Shown one piece after another: positions 8,084 through 14,560 of a stretch of 15,359 nucleotides of DNA. The notes beneath the pieces were generated by a model. The model saw only the letters and a program-made list of their open reading frames with translations, was not told the origin of the DNA and made no database searches. Source of the DNA: DASYYE01 sp035946955 (GTDB taxonomy: Bacteria; Actinomycetota; Actinomycetes; Streptosporangiales; Streptosporangiaceae); NCBI GenBank assembly GCA_035946955.1, contig DASYYE010000513.1, positions 1 through 15,359 on the forward strand. Reading direction: 5' to 3'. Position numbers and translations under genes: made by a program. Every line of letters begins with the position of its first letter. Positions within the stretch are counted from its first letter, which is position 1.

Positions 8084-8090
8084 TGCGGCC

Positions 8091-8405
8091 GTGGCGGAGC
8101 TGAGCCGGGCGGAGCTGGACAGGATGGTGGCGGAGGCAACGGTTGACGCTTACGGCGAGGATGAGCAGTTAACCGGCCTGTACACCCTGATCGAGGAGAA
8201 CCTCACCGTCCCGTTCCCGGCGATGGTGCTGGGCGCTCAGGTGGACGTGCGCCGTCTCGAGCTCAGGGACAGCGACATCGCCGCCGTGTGCGTCCAGGGG
8301 AAGCACCGGCAGTTGCTCGGCCTCCTTGATCTGGAGCCACCCGTTCCCGCTCCCCCCGGCTGGGAATGGGTCAGCGCCTACCGGCACTGGGCGGGACACG
8401 GATGA
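8091..8405 (+). CDS. Small acidic protein (family often labelled calcium-binding)
   Basis: A 104-residue protein from GTG 8091. The frame is open further upstream, but that part is low-complexity and not protein-like. Visible pattern: acidic N-terminal helix, then TVDAYGEDEQLTGLYTLIEENL, VPFPAMVLGAQVDV, a CVQGKHRQLLGLLDL strand, and a closing PPGWEWVSAYRHW. I recall this family as common in actinobacteria, often labelled 'calcium-binding protein' because of the acidic D-x-Y-x-E-D-E run; the function is unproven. Its TGA overlaps the ATG of the next gene (ATGA at 8402-8405), so the two are translationally coupled and probably act together. Confidence 0.8.
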   Translation: MAELSRAELDRMVAEATVDAYGEDEQLTGLYTLIEENLTVPFPAMVLGAQVDVRRLELRDSDIAAVCVQGKHRQLLGLLDLEPPVPAPPGWEWVSAYRHWAGHG

Positions 8406-9567
8406 GTGAGTACCAGTACTACGAGTTCCTGGCCCTGGACCGTCCGCTGACCACCAGGGAGCAGGCCGAGATCCGCCAGCTATCGACCCGGGCCAGGATC
8501 ACCGCGACCAGCTTCACCAACGAATACCACTGGGGCGATTTCCGGGGCAGCCCGCAGGAGCTGATGCGGTGTTACTACGACGCGCACTTGTACCTGGCGA
8601 ACTGGGGCACTCACCGGATCATGCTCCGGCTGCCGCGCACTCTCCTGAGCCCGCAGACCGCTGAGCGGTACCAGGTCGAGGGCTTGGTGGATGTCTCGTC
8701 TACCCGCGAGCACATGCTGCTAGAGATGACCAGCGAGGACGAGACGGGGGAGTGGGTCGAGGACGCTGAGGACTCACTGTCGGCCATCGCCGGTGTCCGC
8801 GCCGAGCTCGCGGCGGGGGACATGCGGCCCCTGTACCTGGCCTGGCTGGCGGCCTACGGCGTCTGGGAACGTGATGAGGATAGCTTCGGCGACGAGCACG
8901 AGGAAGCGGAGGAACCACCGGTGCCTGCCGGGCTGGGTGCCCTCTCCGCGTCCCAGCGTGCCCTGGCTGACTTCCTCCGTCTTGACCCCGACCTGCTCAC
9001 GGTCGCCGCCCAGGCGAGCCCGGCACTGCCCGAGGTTCGCCACGACACACGAGCCCTGTCCGCGCACATCGCGAAGCTTCCCGTGAAGGACAAGGACAAG
9101 CTCCTCATGCTGGTCGCGACCGACCAGCCGGCACGGGCACGAATGGAGTTGCTGCGAGGATTCGGCAGTGCACCAGCCGAGCCAGCGGGATCGCGTCCCC
9201 TGCGGACCGTCGCCGAACTCCTGGACACCGCTGCGGAGGTCCGCATGCGGCGCGAAAGGAAGAAGCGGCTGCGGCCGCGGCCGAGCGAGCGGCTGAGAAC
9301 CATCGGCGCGAGATGGAGCGGGACCGCCACCTGGACGAACTCGCCAAGGATCCGGAGGCCGCCTGGGCCCAGACCGAGCAGCTGATCAGCACCAAGCAGC
9401 CAGCCAGGTACGACACGGCGGTCACCCTGCTGGCAGACCTGCGCGATCTCGCACGCCGCGAAACAAAGACCCGAGCGTTCACCCTCCGTCTCGCCGCGCT
9501 GCGCGACGCGCACCGGAGCAAGCCGAGCCTCATGGCCAGGCTCGACCGGGCCGGTCTAACCAGCTGA
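8402..9567 (+). pseudogene. Unrecognised conserved-looking protein, frameshifted near 9255
   Basis: The start is ATG 8402, overlapping the previous stop. The first frame reads MSEYQYYEFLALDRPLTTREQ, then NEYHWGDFRG, YYDAHLYLANWGT and a helical C-terminal half. Around 9245-9260 the coding signal moves to the frame one base back. The original frame becomes an Arg/Pro-rich run ending at 9385. The other frame reads KEEAAAAAERAAENHRREM and continues into an ordered tail (HLDELAKDPEAAWAQTEQL, YDTAVTLLADLRDL, SKPSLMARLDRAGL) ending at 9567. The total of 1166 bases is one short of 389 codons, so a one-base loss (or -1 shift) restores a protein of about 388 residues. I associate the pattern with an uncharacterised actinobacterial family. 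The function is unknown. Confidence 0.75.
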
Positions 9568-9605
9568 CCGGCCCTCGCCGTCCTGAACCGTCCTCGCTGG
9601 TCAGC
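9563..9605. terminator. Weak inverted repeat between convergent genes
   Basis: GCTGACC (9563-9569) and GGTCAGC (9599-9605) are complementary 7-base arms around 29 bases, spanning both stop regions of the convergent genes. The loop is long and there is no T-run, so a bidirectional terminator is only a possibility. A compact hairpin GACCGG-G-CCGGTC (9544-9556) lies just before the plus-strand stop. Confidence 0.25.
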
Positions 9606-10050
9606 CCAGTCTGCGGCGGGCTTTGCGTGTTCCCGCTGCCCAGACCTGGAGGTGCCGTAGGCCGTCCTCGAAACGGGCGGCGAGGTCGGGCTCGATGGGC
9701 GGCCGTCCTTCGGCGTCGCAGCAGGTGGGTTTGGTGCGGGGCTCCTCGGGTGCCTCGAGGCCGAGCGCGTCGTAGACGAGCTGGTACGGGTTGGTGGTGC
9801 GGGTGTGCTCGGCCACGCACGGCACCACGCAGCGGTCGGGTGACTCGAAAACCGTCAGGAGCCGCCATGCGCCGTAGAGGTCCAGCCGACAGATGGCCGA
9901 GAATTGCTGGCCTGCCAGGCGGACACCGGCGGCGGCGCAGCCCCGGCGGCGGATGTCATCAACGGCGAGGATTAAGGCGGCTTTTGGCTTGCCGCGCAAG
10001 GCGCCGATCTGCTGGCGGGCCAGCCTGGTCGGGATGGTGGTGACGGTCAG
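9601..10050 (-). CDS. Toxin-like partner of the HTH protein (RelE/ParE-like features)
   Basis: The ordered part reads LAVDDIRRRGCAAAGVRLAGQQF, then AICRLDLYGAWRLLTVF, CVVPCVAEHTRTTNPYQLVYDALGL. The central basic strand pair (RLDLYGAWRLLTVF) followed by a VAEH block resembles the RelE/ParE layout; this is a weak fold-level resemblance. The start is unusual. The frame has no ATG or GTG. TTG 9999 lacks a ribosome site, whereas CTG 10050 overlaps the antitoxin TGA (CTGA) and sits 4 bases after GAGGAGG. I therefore propose CTG 10050 (149 residues); TTG 9999 (132 residues) is the alternative. Antitoxin-first order with stop/start overlap fits a type II TA operon. Confidence 0.65.
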   Translation of the reverse strand: MTVTTIPTRLARQQIGALRGKPKAALILAVDDIRRRGCAAAGVRLAGQQFSAICRLDLYGAWRLLTVFESPDRCVVPCVAEHTRTTNPYQLVYDALGLEAPEEPRTKPTCCDAEGRPPIEPDLAARFEDGLRHLQVWAAGTRKARRRLG

Positions 10051-10559
10051 CGTTCCTCCTCAGCGGGAGGATTACCATGCTCGCGGCGGGCCCAGGCCAG
10101 GTCTTCCGCCGACGGGGCGTACTCGTCGCCGAGTTCGCCGGCGCGCAACTGGCTCAGCGCTTCAGTCAGTTTGCTGTTGGCGTAGTCGGCGCTGTCCTGG
10201 GCTGACCACCATACGAACTCACGCAGTTCGCGGTCCCGGCCGAGCCGCCGGAGTTCCTCTAGGAGGGCCTGTAGCCGGACGAGGCTGTCCGTGGTTACCT
10301 CATGGCGCCGCCGCGCTGGTGCAGCCGGGGTGAGCACACCCGCCTGCCGCCACGTCTCGACCGTCGTCCGGGATACCCCCAGCAGGCGGGCAGCGACGGC
10401 CACCGACACGCTTGGCAGCTCATCCCGCCTGTGCTCCAGAAGCTTCTCGGCCGCCTGCTTCACCCGTTGCTCGTCAAGCCTGCCAGCGGCGATGTCGTTC
10501 AGCAGGGCGACATCAGCCACAACCTGCTGTGCACGCTGAAGCTCGCTTGTGACAGACAC
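10047..10559 (-). CDS. HTH protein, likely antitoxin and autorepressor
   Basis: A 170-residue protein. GTG 10559 has GGGAGG five bases upstream; GTG 10565 abuts that same site and is less likely. Residues about 48-95 hold a helix-turn-helix of MerR/excisionase type (SVAVAARLLGVSRTTVETWRQAGVL), preceded by a helical N-terminus. The C-terminal half is helical and acidic at the end (GELGDEYAPSAEDLAWARREHG), as expected of a toxin-neutralising tail. A 29-bp AT-rich palindrome stands 17 bp upstream, suggesting autoregulation. It is followed without a gap by the toxin-like gene. Function is inferred from layout; a plain regulator is the alternative. Confidence 0.8.
   Translation of the reverse strand: MSVTSELQRAQQVVADVALLNDIAAGRLDEQRVKQAAEKLLEHRRDELPSVSVAVAARLLGVSRTTVETWRQAGVLTPAAPARRRHEVTTDSLVRLQALLEELRRLGRDRELREFVWWSAQDSADYANSKLTEALSQLRAGELGDEYAPSAEDLAWARREHGNPPAEEER
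10055..10061 (-). promoter_or_regulatory. Strong ribosome binding site deciding the toxin start
   Basis: The minus strand reads GAGGAGG inside the last codons of the antitoxin gene, four bases before CTG at 10050. No ATG or GTG lies at the right distance in the toxin frame, so this site argues for a CTG start. Confidence 0.55.
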
Positions 10560-10576
10560 ATCCACCTCCCAATGCC

Positions 10577-10605
10577 CTGAACAATATTACCCAATATTTG
10601 TTCAG
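10577..10605. promoter_or_regulatory. AT-rich palindromic operator upstream of the TA-like pair
   Basis: CTGAACAATATT (10577-10588), spacer ACCC, then AATATTTGTTCAG (10593-10605). The right arm is the reverse complement of the left with one extra base. It is by far the most AT-rich patch nearby and lies 18-46 bp upstream of the likely antitoxin start, where it would cover the promoter. Confidence 0.7.
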
Positions 10606-10642
10606 TTAGCCTGGGGGTGGCAGTGTCAGTCAGGAATGGGGC

Positions 10643-13090
10643 TCAGCCTGGCCCGGTGGCGCTGGGTGTGGGGTGGTTGCGGCGGGGGTCGGGGAAGCCG
10701 AGGCTGGTGTAGCCGGGGGCGCGTTTGGCCAGGGACGCGGCCAGGACGGGAGTGGCGGTGTCGTGGTAGTCGTGGACTTCGGCGGTGGTCTTGCCGGGGT
10801 ATGGGCGCAGGATCCGGCCGGTGTACTGGACGAGGCGGCCTTTGAAGGAGATCGGGGCGGCGAGGAAGAGGGTGTCCAGGGCGGGGCAGTCGAAGCCTTC
10901 GCCGGCGTAGGGCCCGGTGGCGACAGCGAGCAGTGGCGGGCCGTCTGGCTGTGGCTGGAGCCGGGCGAGTGCCGCGGTGCGGCTCTTGGCGCCCATGCCG
11001 CCACGTAGCACGACTGGTTCGTGGCCCATGTCGCTGAGCGCGGAGGCGAGCCGGTCGAGGTGGGTGGTCCATTGGGTGAGGACAAGGCAGTGGCGTCCCC
11101 GGCTGAGCGCGGCAGCGACGTCTGCGGTGACCTGATGGAGGCGGTCGTCGTTGGCGGCCAGGTCGCGGTAGATGGTGGCGATGCCGCCAGGTGCTGATGG
11201 GTTGGCGTCGCCGGTGTATCGGTAGGTGGTGGGGTGAACATGCAGCACGGGCGCGGGGCGACCTGGTTCGTCGCCGTCGGCGATGTCGAGCTGCAGGGCG
11301 GTCTCCCCGCCAGCGGCTGAGTGTTCTCGTTCGTCTGGTGGGGTGATGGTGTGGCGGATTTCGCCGACTTGCCAGGTGATGAGGTCGTCGAGTTTGTCTC
11401 GCCGGTAGGGGGTGGCGGTGAGCCCGAGCCAGCGTCGGGCCGGGATCTGCTTGACCGCGTCTTCGAACGCCGCCGCTGGGACGTGGTGGCACTCGTCAGC
11501 GACCACGAGGCCGTAGCCCGCTGTCAGCGTGGCGATGTCGTCGCGGCGGGCCAGTGTCTGCAGGGTGACGATGTCGATGGTGCCGCGAAGTTTGGCCCGG
11601 CCACCGCCGAGTTGCCCAGCTTTGACGCCGAGGAACTCTTTGACTCGAGCGCGCCACTGGTCGGCGAGGGTCTTGCGGTCCACCAGCACCAGTGTTGACA
11701 CCCCATGGGCGGCGATGACCGCGCAGGCGATCACGGTCTTGCCCGACCCAGGCGGCGCGACCAGCACCCCAGCCTCGTGGCGGGTCATCTGGTCGGCGGC
11801 TTCCCGCTGCGCGCTGGTCAGCGTGGCCGTAAAGGTGAACTCATGGCTGGTGCCGTCAGCGCGGTCATCAGTGACGTCGAGTCGGCTGCCTGCTTCCTCA
11901 GCGAGCGCGGCGACTTTGGCGGCCATGCCGCGGGGGAGGATGAGGCCGCCGTCGATGGTCTCGTTGTAGCTGTGCAGGAACCGTGGCACACCCCAGGTGG
12001 AGGCGCGCAGTCGCTGCCTTTCGTCGAACAGCGGGTTGCGCATGGACGCCGCGTGCCGCAGCGTCGCCGCCAGCCCGGGTGTCAGCTCACCCTGTTCCAC
12101 CCTGATCCCGGCGCTCAGCTTGGCGTGGATGACCGGTGCGGCCTTGGGATGGGTGACCGTGGACCTCGGGGATGCGAGCTGCCGTACCTCGGAGCCGACC
12201 TGGACCCGCCCGGCCCGGTCCGCCGCTCGCGCCAGCTCCCGGGGGCTCATCCTGCCCAGCGAGGACAGGAACGCCCACTGATCCGGGTGCGGCTCCAGGG
12301 TCTCCAGGTCCAGGAACACGGTCGCGCCGTCACGGCGGGCCGGCTTGAACAGCGGTGCGGCGATCAGGTTGCCGACCCCGCCCGCTGGGAGGAGATCCTG
12401 GGAGGGGAACAGCCGGTCGTAGCTGGCCAGGTTCATCCGCCCGCGCAGCGCCATCGCTTCGCGCAGCAGCCCGGTGCCGAGCCGCCGCGCCTGCTCCGCC
12501 GGCACCGTGGCGGTGAAGAACACCCACGCGTGCGCGCCGATCCCGGACCGGGAGACTTCTAGCGCCGCCGGGACTCCCAGCGACCGGGCGGCCTTGAGGT
12601 ACATCAGGGCGTCGAATATCGCCTCCGGGCCATCGAAGTCCGCTGCCAGCCACCAGCAGCGGTCGCCATCCAGCAGCGGGTACAGGCCGATGTGCCTCTC
12701 CCCGGACAGGTGCGCGGCCAGCACCTCGGCGGTCAGCGGCAGGTAGTCCCGCTGGCTGTGCGGCACGCCCTTGCGCCACCCGCCCCGCACCGCAGGCAGC
12801 CACCCGGCCTTGCCCGCCCGCCGGTTCTCCCACCTCACCGCGTAAATATCAGTGCGGGCCGCGAACAGTGCCCCGAAGAACGCCACCTTCGCCTCCGGTG
12901 GCGACTCCCCATGCACTGGCCCGGGCCGTGCCTCGAAGAACCCCGCCTGCCCCGGGCGAGGTGGCTCCGCCTCCCTCGGCGACAGCTTCAGCAGCCGCAG
13001 CAATCGGGCGTTCTCCGAACGCAGCCGCCGCAACTCCGCCGACACCGTGGCGGGCAACGTCTCCTCGGTGGCCGGTCCGGTCACGCTCAC
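10643..13090 (-). CDS. TOTE-type archaeo-eukaryotic primase fused to SF2 helicase
   Basis: About 815 residues if started at GTG 13090; GTGs at 13096 and 13084 are alternatives. The frame stays open to 13306, but that part overlaps the divergent gene and is Arg-rich noise. Residues 18-35 form a short leucine-rich coiled coil. Residues about 66-280 match the TOTE archaeo-eukaryotic primase: catalytic D151-F-D153 (LAADFDG), SRSGIGAHAWVFF with H187, SYDRLFPSQD, and GGVGNLIAAPL. Helicase motifs follow: APPGSGKT 445-452, DECH 532-535, LGLTATP 555-561, then LAVATGPYAGEGFDCP and QYTGRILRP. TOTE proteins occur in mobile islands and are predicted conflict systems; priming plus unwinding suggests action on invading or replicating DNA. 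The TA-like pair follows on the same strand after 83 bp. Confidence 0.93.
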   Translation of the reverse strand: MSVTGPATEETLPATVSAELRRLRSENARLLRLLKLSPREAEPPRPGQAGFFEARPGPVHGESPPEAKVAFFGALFAARTDIYAVRWENRRAGKAGWLPAVRGGWRKGVPHSQRDYLPLTAEVLAAHLSGERHIGLYPLLDGDRCWWLAADFDGPEAIFDALMYLKAARSLGVPAALEVSRSGIGAHAWVFFTATVPAEQARRLGTGLLREAMALRGRMNLASYDRLFPSQDLLPAGGVGNLIAAPLFKPARRDGATVFLDLETLEPHPDQWAFLSSLGRMSPRELARAADRAGRVQVGSEVRQLASPRSTVTHPKAAPVIHAKLSAGIRVEQGELTPGLAATLRHAASMRNPLFDERQRLRASTWGVPRFLHSYNETIDGGLILPRGMAAKVAALAEEAGSRLDVTDDRADGTSHEFTFTATLTSAQREAADQMTRHEAGVLVAPPGSGKTVIACAVIAAHGVSTLVLVDRKTLADQWRARVKEFLGVKAGQLGGGRAKLRGTIDIVTLQTLARRDDIATLTAGYGLVVADECHHVPAAAFEDAVKQIPARRWLGLTATPYRRDKLDDLITWQVGEIRHTITPPDEREHSAAGGETALQLDIADGDEPGRPAPVLHVHPTTYRYTGDANPSAPGGIATIYRDLAANDDRLHQVTADVAAALSRGRHCLVLTQWTTHLDRLASALSDMGHEPVVLRGGMGAKSRTAALARLQPQPDGPPLLAVATGPYAGEGFDCPALDTLFLAAPISFKGRLVQYTGRILRPYPGKTTAEVHDYHDTATPVLAASLAKRAPGYTSLGFPDPRRNHPTPSATGPG

Positions 13091-13096
13091 GCACAC

Positions 13097-13102
13097 ACCG
13101 TA
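13097..13102 (-). promoter_or_regulatory. Candidate -10 box (TACGGT) for the primase-helicase
   Basis: The minus strand reads TACGGT, matching TANNNT, six bases before GTG 13090. There is no Shine-Dalgarno there, so leaderless transcription from that GTG is the simplest reading. Confidence 0.4.
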
Positions 13103-13145
13103 CGTGCCAGCGCACACGACCGGCCGGCCGACGCGGCCCGTTGGG

Positions 13146-13151
13146 TAATCT
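13146..13151 (+). promoter_or_regulatory. Candidate -10 box (TAATCT) for the DUF1917-like gene
   Basis: TAATCT lies in the 86-bp divergent gap. It is followed by a strong ribosome site (GAAGGAGG, 13161-13168) eight bases before GTG 13177. The transcript would have a short leader, unlike the divergent gene. No recognisable -35 box. Confidence 0.45.
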
Positions 13152-13176
13152 GCCGGGGACGAAGGAGGCGTCCGTC

Positions 13177-13644
13177 GTGGACCAGCGGCCCAGCCAGGTA
13201 ACCGCCGACTACTGGATCTACGCCGACTCCCCAGGCACCGACGCAGACGGCATGGGACGCACTGGCAAGTGGCTCGTGTTCGTCCCCGCCGCCCGGATCG
13301 ACTCATGGTGGCAGAAGATCAAGCACGCCACGGAGGCCGGTGATCTGGGTGTTTCAGCGAAGGCCGCGACCGTCCGGCCCAATCCGCTGGCCACCTCACC
13401 GAAGACGAAACTCATCTGCGTCTACACCCGCGACTGGCACGACCACGACGACGTACGCCGCGTCCTGCGGGAACTCCGCGTCCTCGGCGTCTCCTGGCGG
13501 CTGTCATACAAGACCGACGACGCCACCATCTCCGGCGTATACGGAACCGGATCAGCGGTCTACGTCAGCCAGCCCGACAGCCAAACCTTCGACGACCGCA
13601 CCGACAGGTCAAGCCGCTCCGTCCGAGCCCCCGGCCCTGGTTGA
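13177..13644 (+). CDS. DUF1917 / BLES03-like protein
   Basis: A 155-residue protein from GTG 13177, with GAAGGAGG upstream. Visible pattern: DYWIYADSPGTDADGMGRTGKW, LVFVPAARIDSWWQKIKHAT, GDLGVSAKAATVRPNP, KLICVYTRDWHDHDDVRRVLREL, RLSYKTDDATISGVYG. This matches my memory of the DUF1917 (BLES03-like) family, sometimes labelled 'putative phosphothreonine lyase domain'; its fold has been linked to eIF4E-like proteins. The activity is unproven. The family core is complete, but the last dozen residues (DRSSRSVRAPGPG) are atypical, and a more protein-like tail sits in another frame to 13723. It is divergent from the primase-helicase across 86 bp, so shared control is plausible. Confidence 0.8.
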   Translation: MDQRPSQVTADYWIYADSPGTDADGMGRTGKWLVFVPAARIDSWWQKIKHATEAGDLGVSAKAATVRPNPLATSPKTKLICVYTRDWHDHDDVRRVLRELRVLGVSWRLSYKTDDATISGVYGTGSAVYVSQPDSQTFDDRTDRSSRSVRAPGPG

Positions 13645-13710
13645 GCGGATGCTCCTGTCGTTGTTGGCCGCCCAGCCCGATGCTGAAGTCACCAGGCATT
13701 TCAAGTCCAG

Positions 13711-13720
13711 GGAGCGGAGG
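13711..13720 (+). promoter_or_regulatory. Ribosome binding site of the integrase remnant
   Basis: GGAGCGGAGG ends nine bases before ATG 13730. It fixes the N-terminus of the integrase fragment and shows that the 5' end of that gene is intact. Confidence 0.55.
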
Positions 13721-13729
13721 TAAACGGCC

Positions 13730-14044
13730 ATGCGGAGCGAGGGACGACTGTACAGGCGGTGCGGCTGCGCCGACCTGGTCACAGGACGCCAGTTAGACAC
13801 CCGGTGCCCGGGGCTGGCCGGCGATCAGCACGGCAGCTGGTACATCGGCATGGAACTGCCGCCAGCGCTGGATGGCACCCGGCGGCGTATCCGCCGTGGC
13901 GGTTACCCAGACGCCGCCGCGGCCGGGGCCGTATTAACGAGCCTGCGGATACCAGGCCTGCCGGAACACCCCGTTCTGGCAGCCAGACGCAGAACACGAC
14001 CATCCGCCGTCTCCTGCCGGCCGCCCGAGTCCGCGAGACAATGA
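13730..14044 (+). pseudogene. Tyrosine integrase remnant: N-terminal arm-binding domain only
   Basis: From ATG 13730 the frame gives 104 residues. The first 73 or so match the start of actinomycete site-specific integrases: LYRRCGCADLVTGRQL, a Cys-containing segment ending in RCPGL, GSWYIGMELPP, RRRIRRGGYPDAAAAGAVL. After LRIPG the pattern is lost and the frame ends. Full-length relatives are about 380-460 residues; the core-binding and catalytic domains (R..HxxR..Y) are absent from every frame downstream. The gene lies about 350 bp from the right att-like repeat and points at it, as int usually does beside attP. The product could still bind arm sites but cannot recombine DNA. Deletion is more likely than a frameshift. 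Confidence 0.75.
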
Positions 14045-14395
14045 TCATCCCAGTGACACCACTCGGCCATGACCAGGCGAACATCTGGCTGAACATGTAC
14101 GACACCGAACCGCAGTGACTCGACTGGGCACTAACCCGGGCTGGGCTTCCCACCCGCGACCAGAACTTCGGCACCCAATGACATCCCCAGGGAGCAGACC
14201 GCCACGGACCAGCGCTATCCCGCGACCAACACCCTGGCCAGGACAGATGAACCTGCGGATTCTGGAACCTGACGAAACAGGCCCGCGAGACCGTTCACCA
14301 GCGGCAGCGAACCCGCGGGTTCACGAACCTGATGAAACGGCTCCTCATGCACACGATCTGTTCTGACGAGCGACGCTGGAGCGACGCGCGGCCTG
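14045..14395. other. Gene-free stretch between the integrase remnant and the right repeat
   Basis: No convincing gene. A 26-codon continuation in another frame (to 14118) is not recognisable as integrase. The stretch holds the 60-bp-spaced direct repeats at 14249-14338 and leads into the att-like repeat. It is probably the remains of the deleted int 3' end and the attP arm region. Confidence 0.5.
14249..14338. repeat. Pair of 30-bp imperfect direct repeats, 60 bp apart
   Basis: 14249-14278 and 14309-14338 agree at 25 of 30 positions. Each carries GAACCYGCGG and GAACCTGAYGAAAC. The first block resembles GAACCCGCGGATT in both tRNA-Lys remnants (5819, 14472) and a further copy at 5646. They could be integrase arm sites or degenerate att duplications. 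Confidence 0.5.
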
Positions 14396-14491
14396 AAACG
14401 GGCCGCACGAGTGGGCACATGACCGGTATATCACCAGGCCAGACGGGTGCGCCGCCAGGGACTTGAACCCCGAACCCGCGGATTAAGAGTC
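14396..14491. repeat. Right attachment-like direct repeat
   Basis: This is the partner of 5743-5838: 91 of 96 positions match, and 14440-14491 is identical. Beyond 14491 the sequence leaves the tRNA pattern at once, so this copy ends earlier into the tRNA than the left one. Confidence 0.8.
14448..14491 (-). pseudogene. tRNA-Lys(CUU) 3' remnant, right copy
   Basis: It carries the anticodon loop CTCTTAA, the 3' side of the anticodon stem, the T arm and the 3' acceptor strand. On the 5' side of the stem only GA remains of GCGGA. The D arm and 5' acceptor strand are missing. A simple single integration would leave the intact tRNA on this side, because the tRNA reads right to left; it is not intact. 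Confidence 0.8.
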
Positions 14492-14560
14492 GGAAAACCT
14501 GGTCGGCGAAGCCGGGTATGCCGCCCTGTCGAGCCTGGTGGCAGGCCGCCCTGGATGGGC

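Larger units (their letters stand above)
5743..14491. mobile_element. tRNA-Lys-flanked genomic island (degraded integrative element)
   Basis: The span is bounded by two 96-bp direct repeats in the same orientation, each carrying the 3' part of tRNA-Lys(CUU), a classic integration target. A truncated tyrosine-integrase gene lies about 0.35 kb inside the right repeat, the usual place for int beside attP. Cargo includes an XRE regulator, a TA-like pair and a TOTE primase-helicase. No replication or transfer gene is visible, and the integrase lacks its catalytic domain, so the island looks unable to mobilise itself. An intact tRNA-Lys is expected on one side but is not found in this window. Confidence 0.65.

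Noticed and set aside
7845..8090. N-terminal extension of the 104-residue protein back to 7845
   Set aside because: The extra 82 residues are of low quality with no family pattern, and the -10 box at 8078 would then lie inside the gene.
9254..9261. Programmed -1 frameshift at CGAAAGG
   Set aside because: It lacks an X-XXY-YYZ heptamer and no obvious stimulatory stem or internal Shine-Dalgarno was noticed; an indel explains it more simply.
10626..11492. 288-codon minus-strand frame overlapping the helicase gene
   Set aside because: It is Pro/Arg/His-rich without motifs and lies in another frame of the helicase coding sequence.
13091..13306. Start of the primase-helicase at 13306
   Set aside because: The added residues are Arg/Ser-rich and overlap the divergent gene and its ribosome site; GTG 13090 has a well-placed -10 box.
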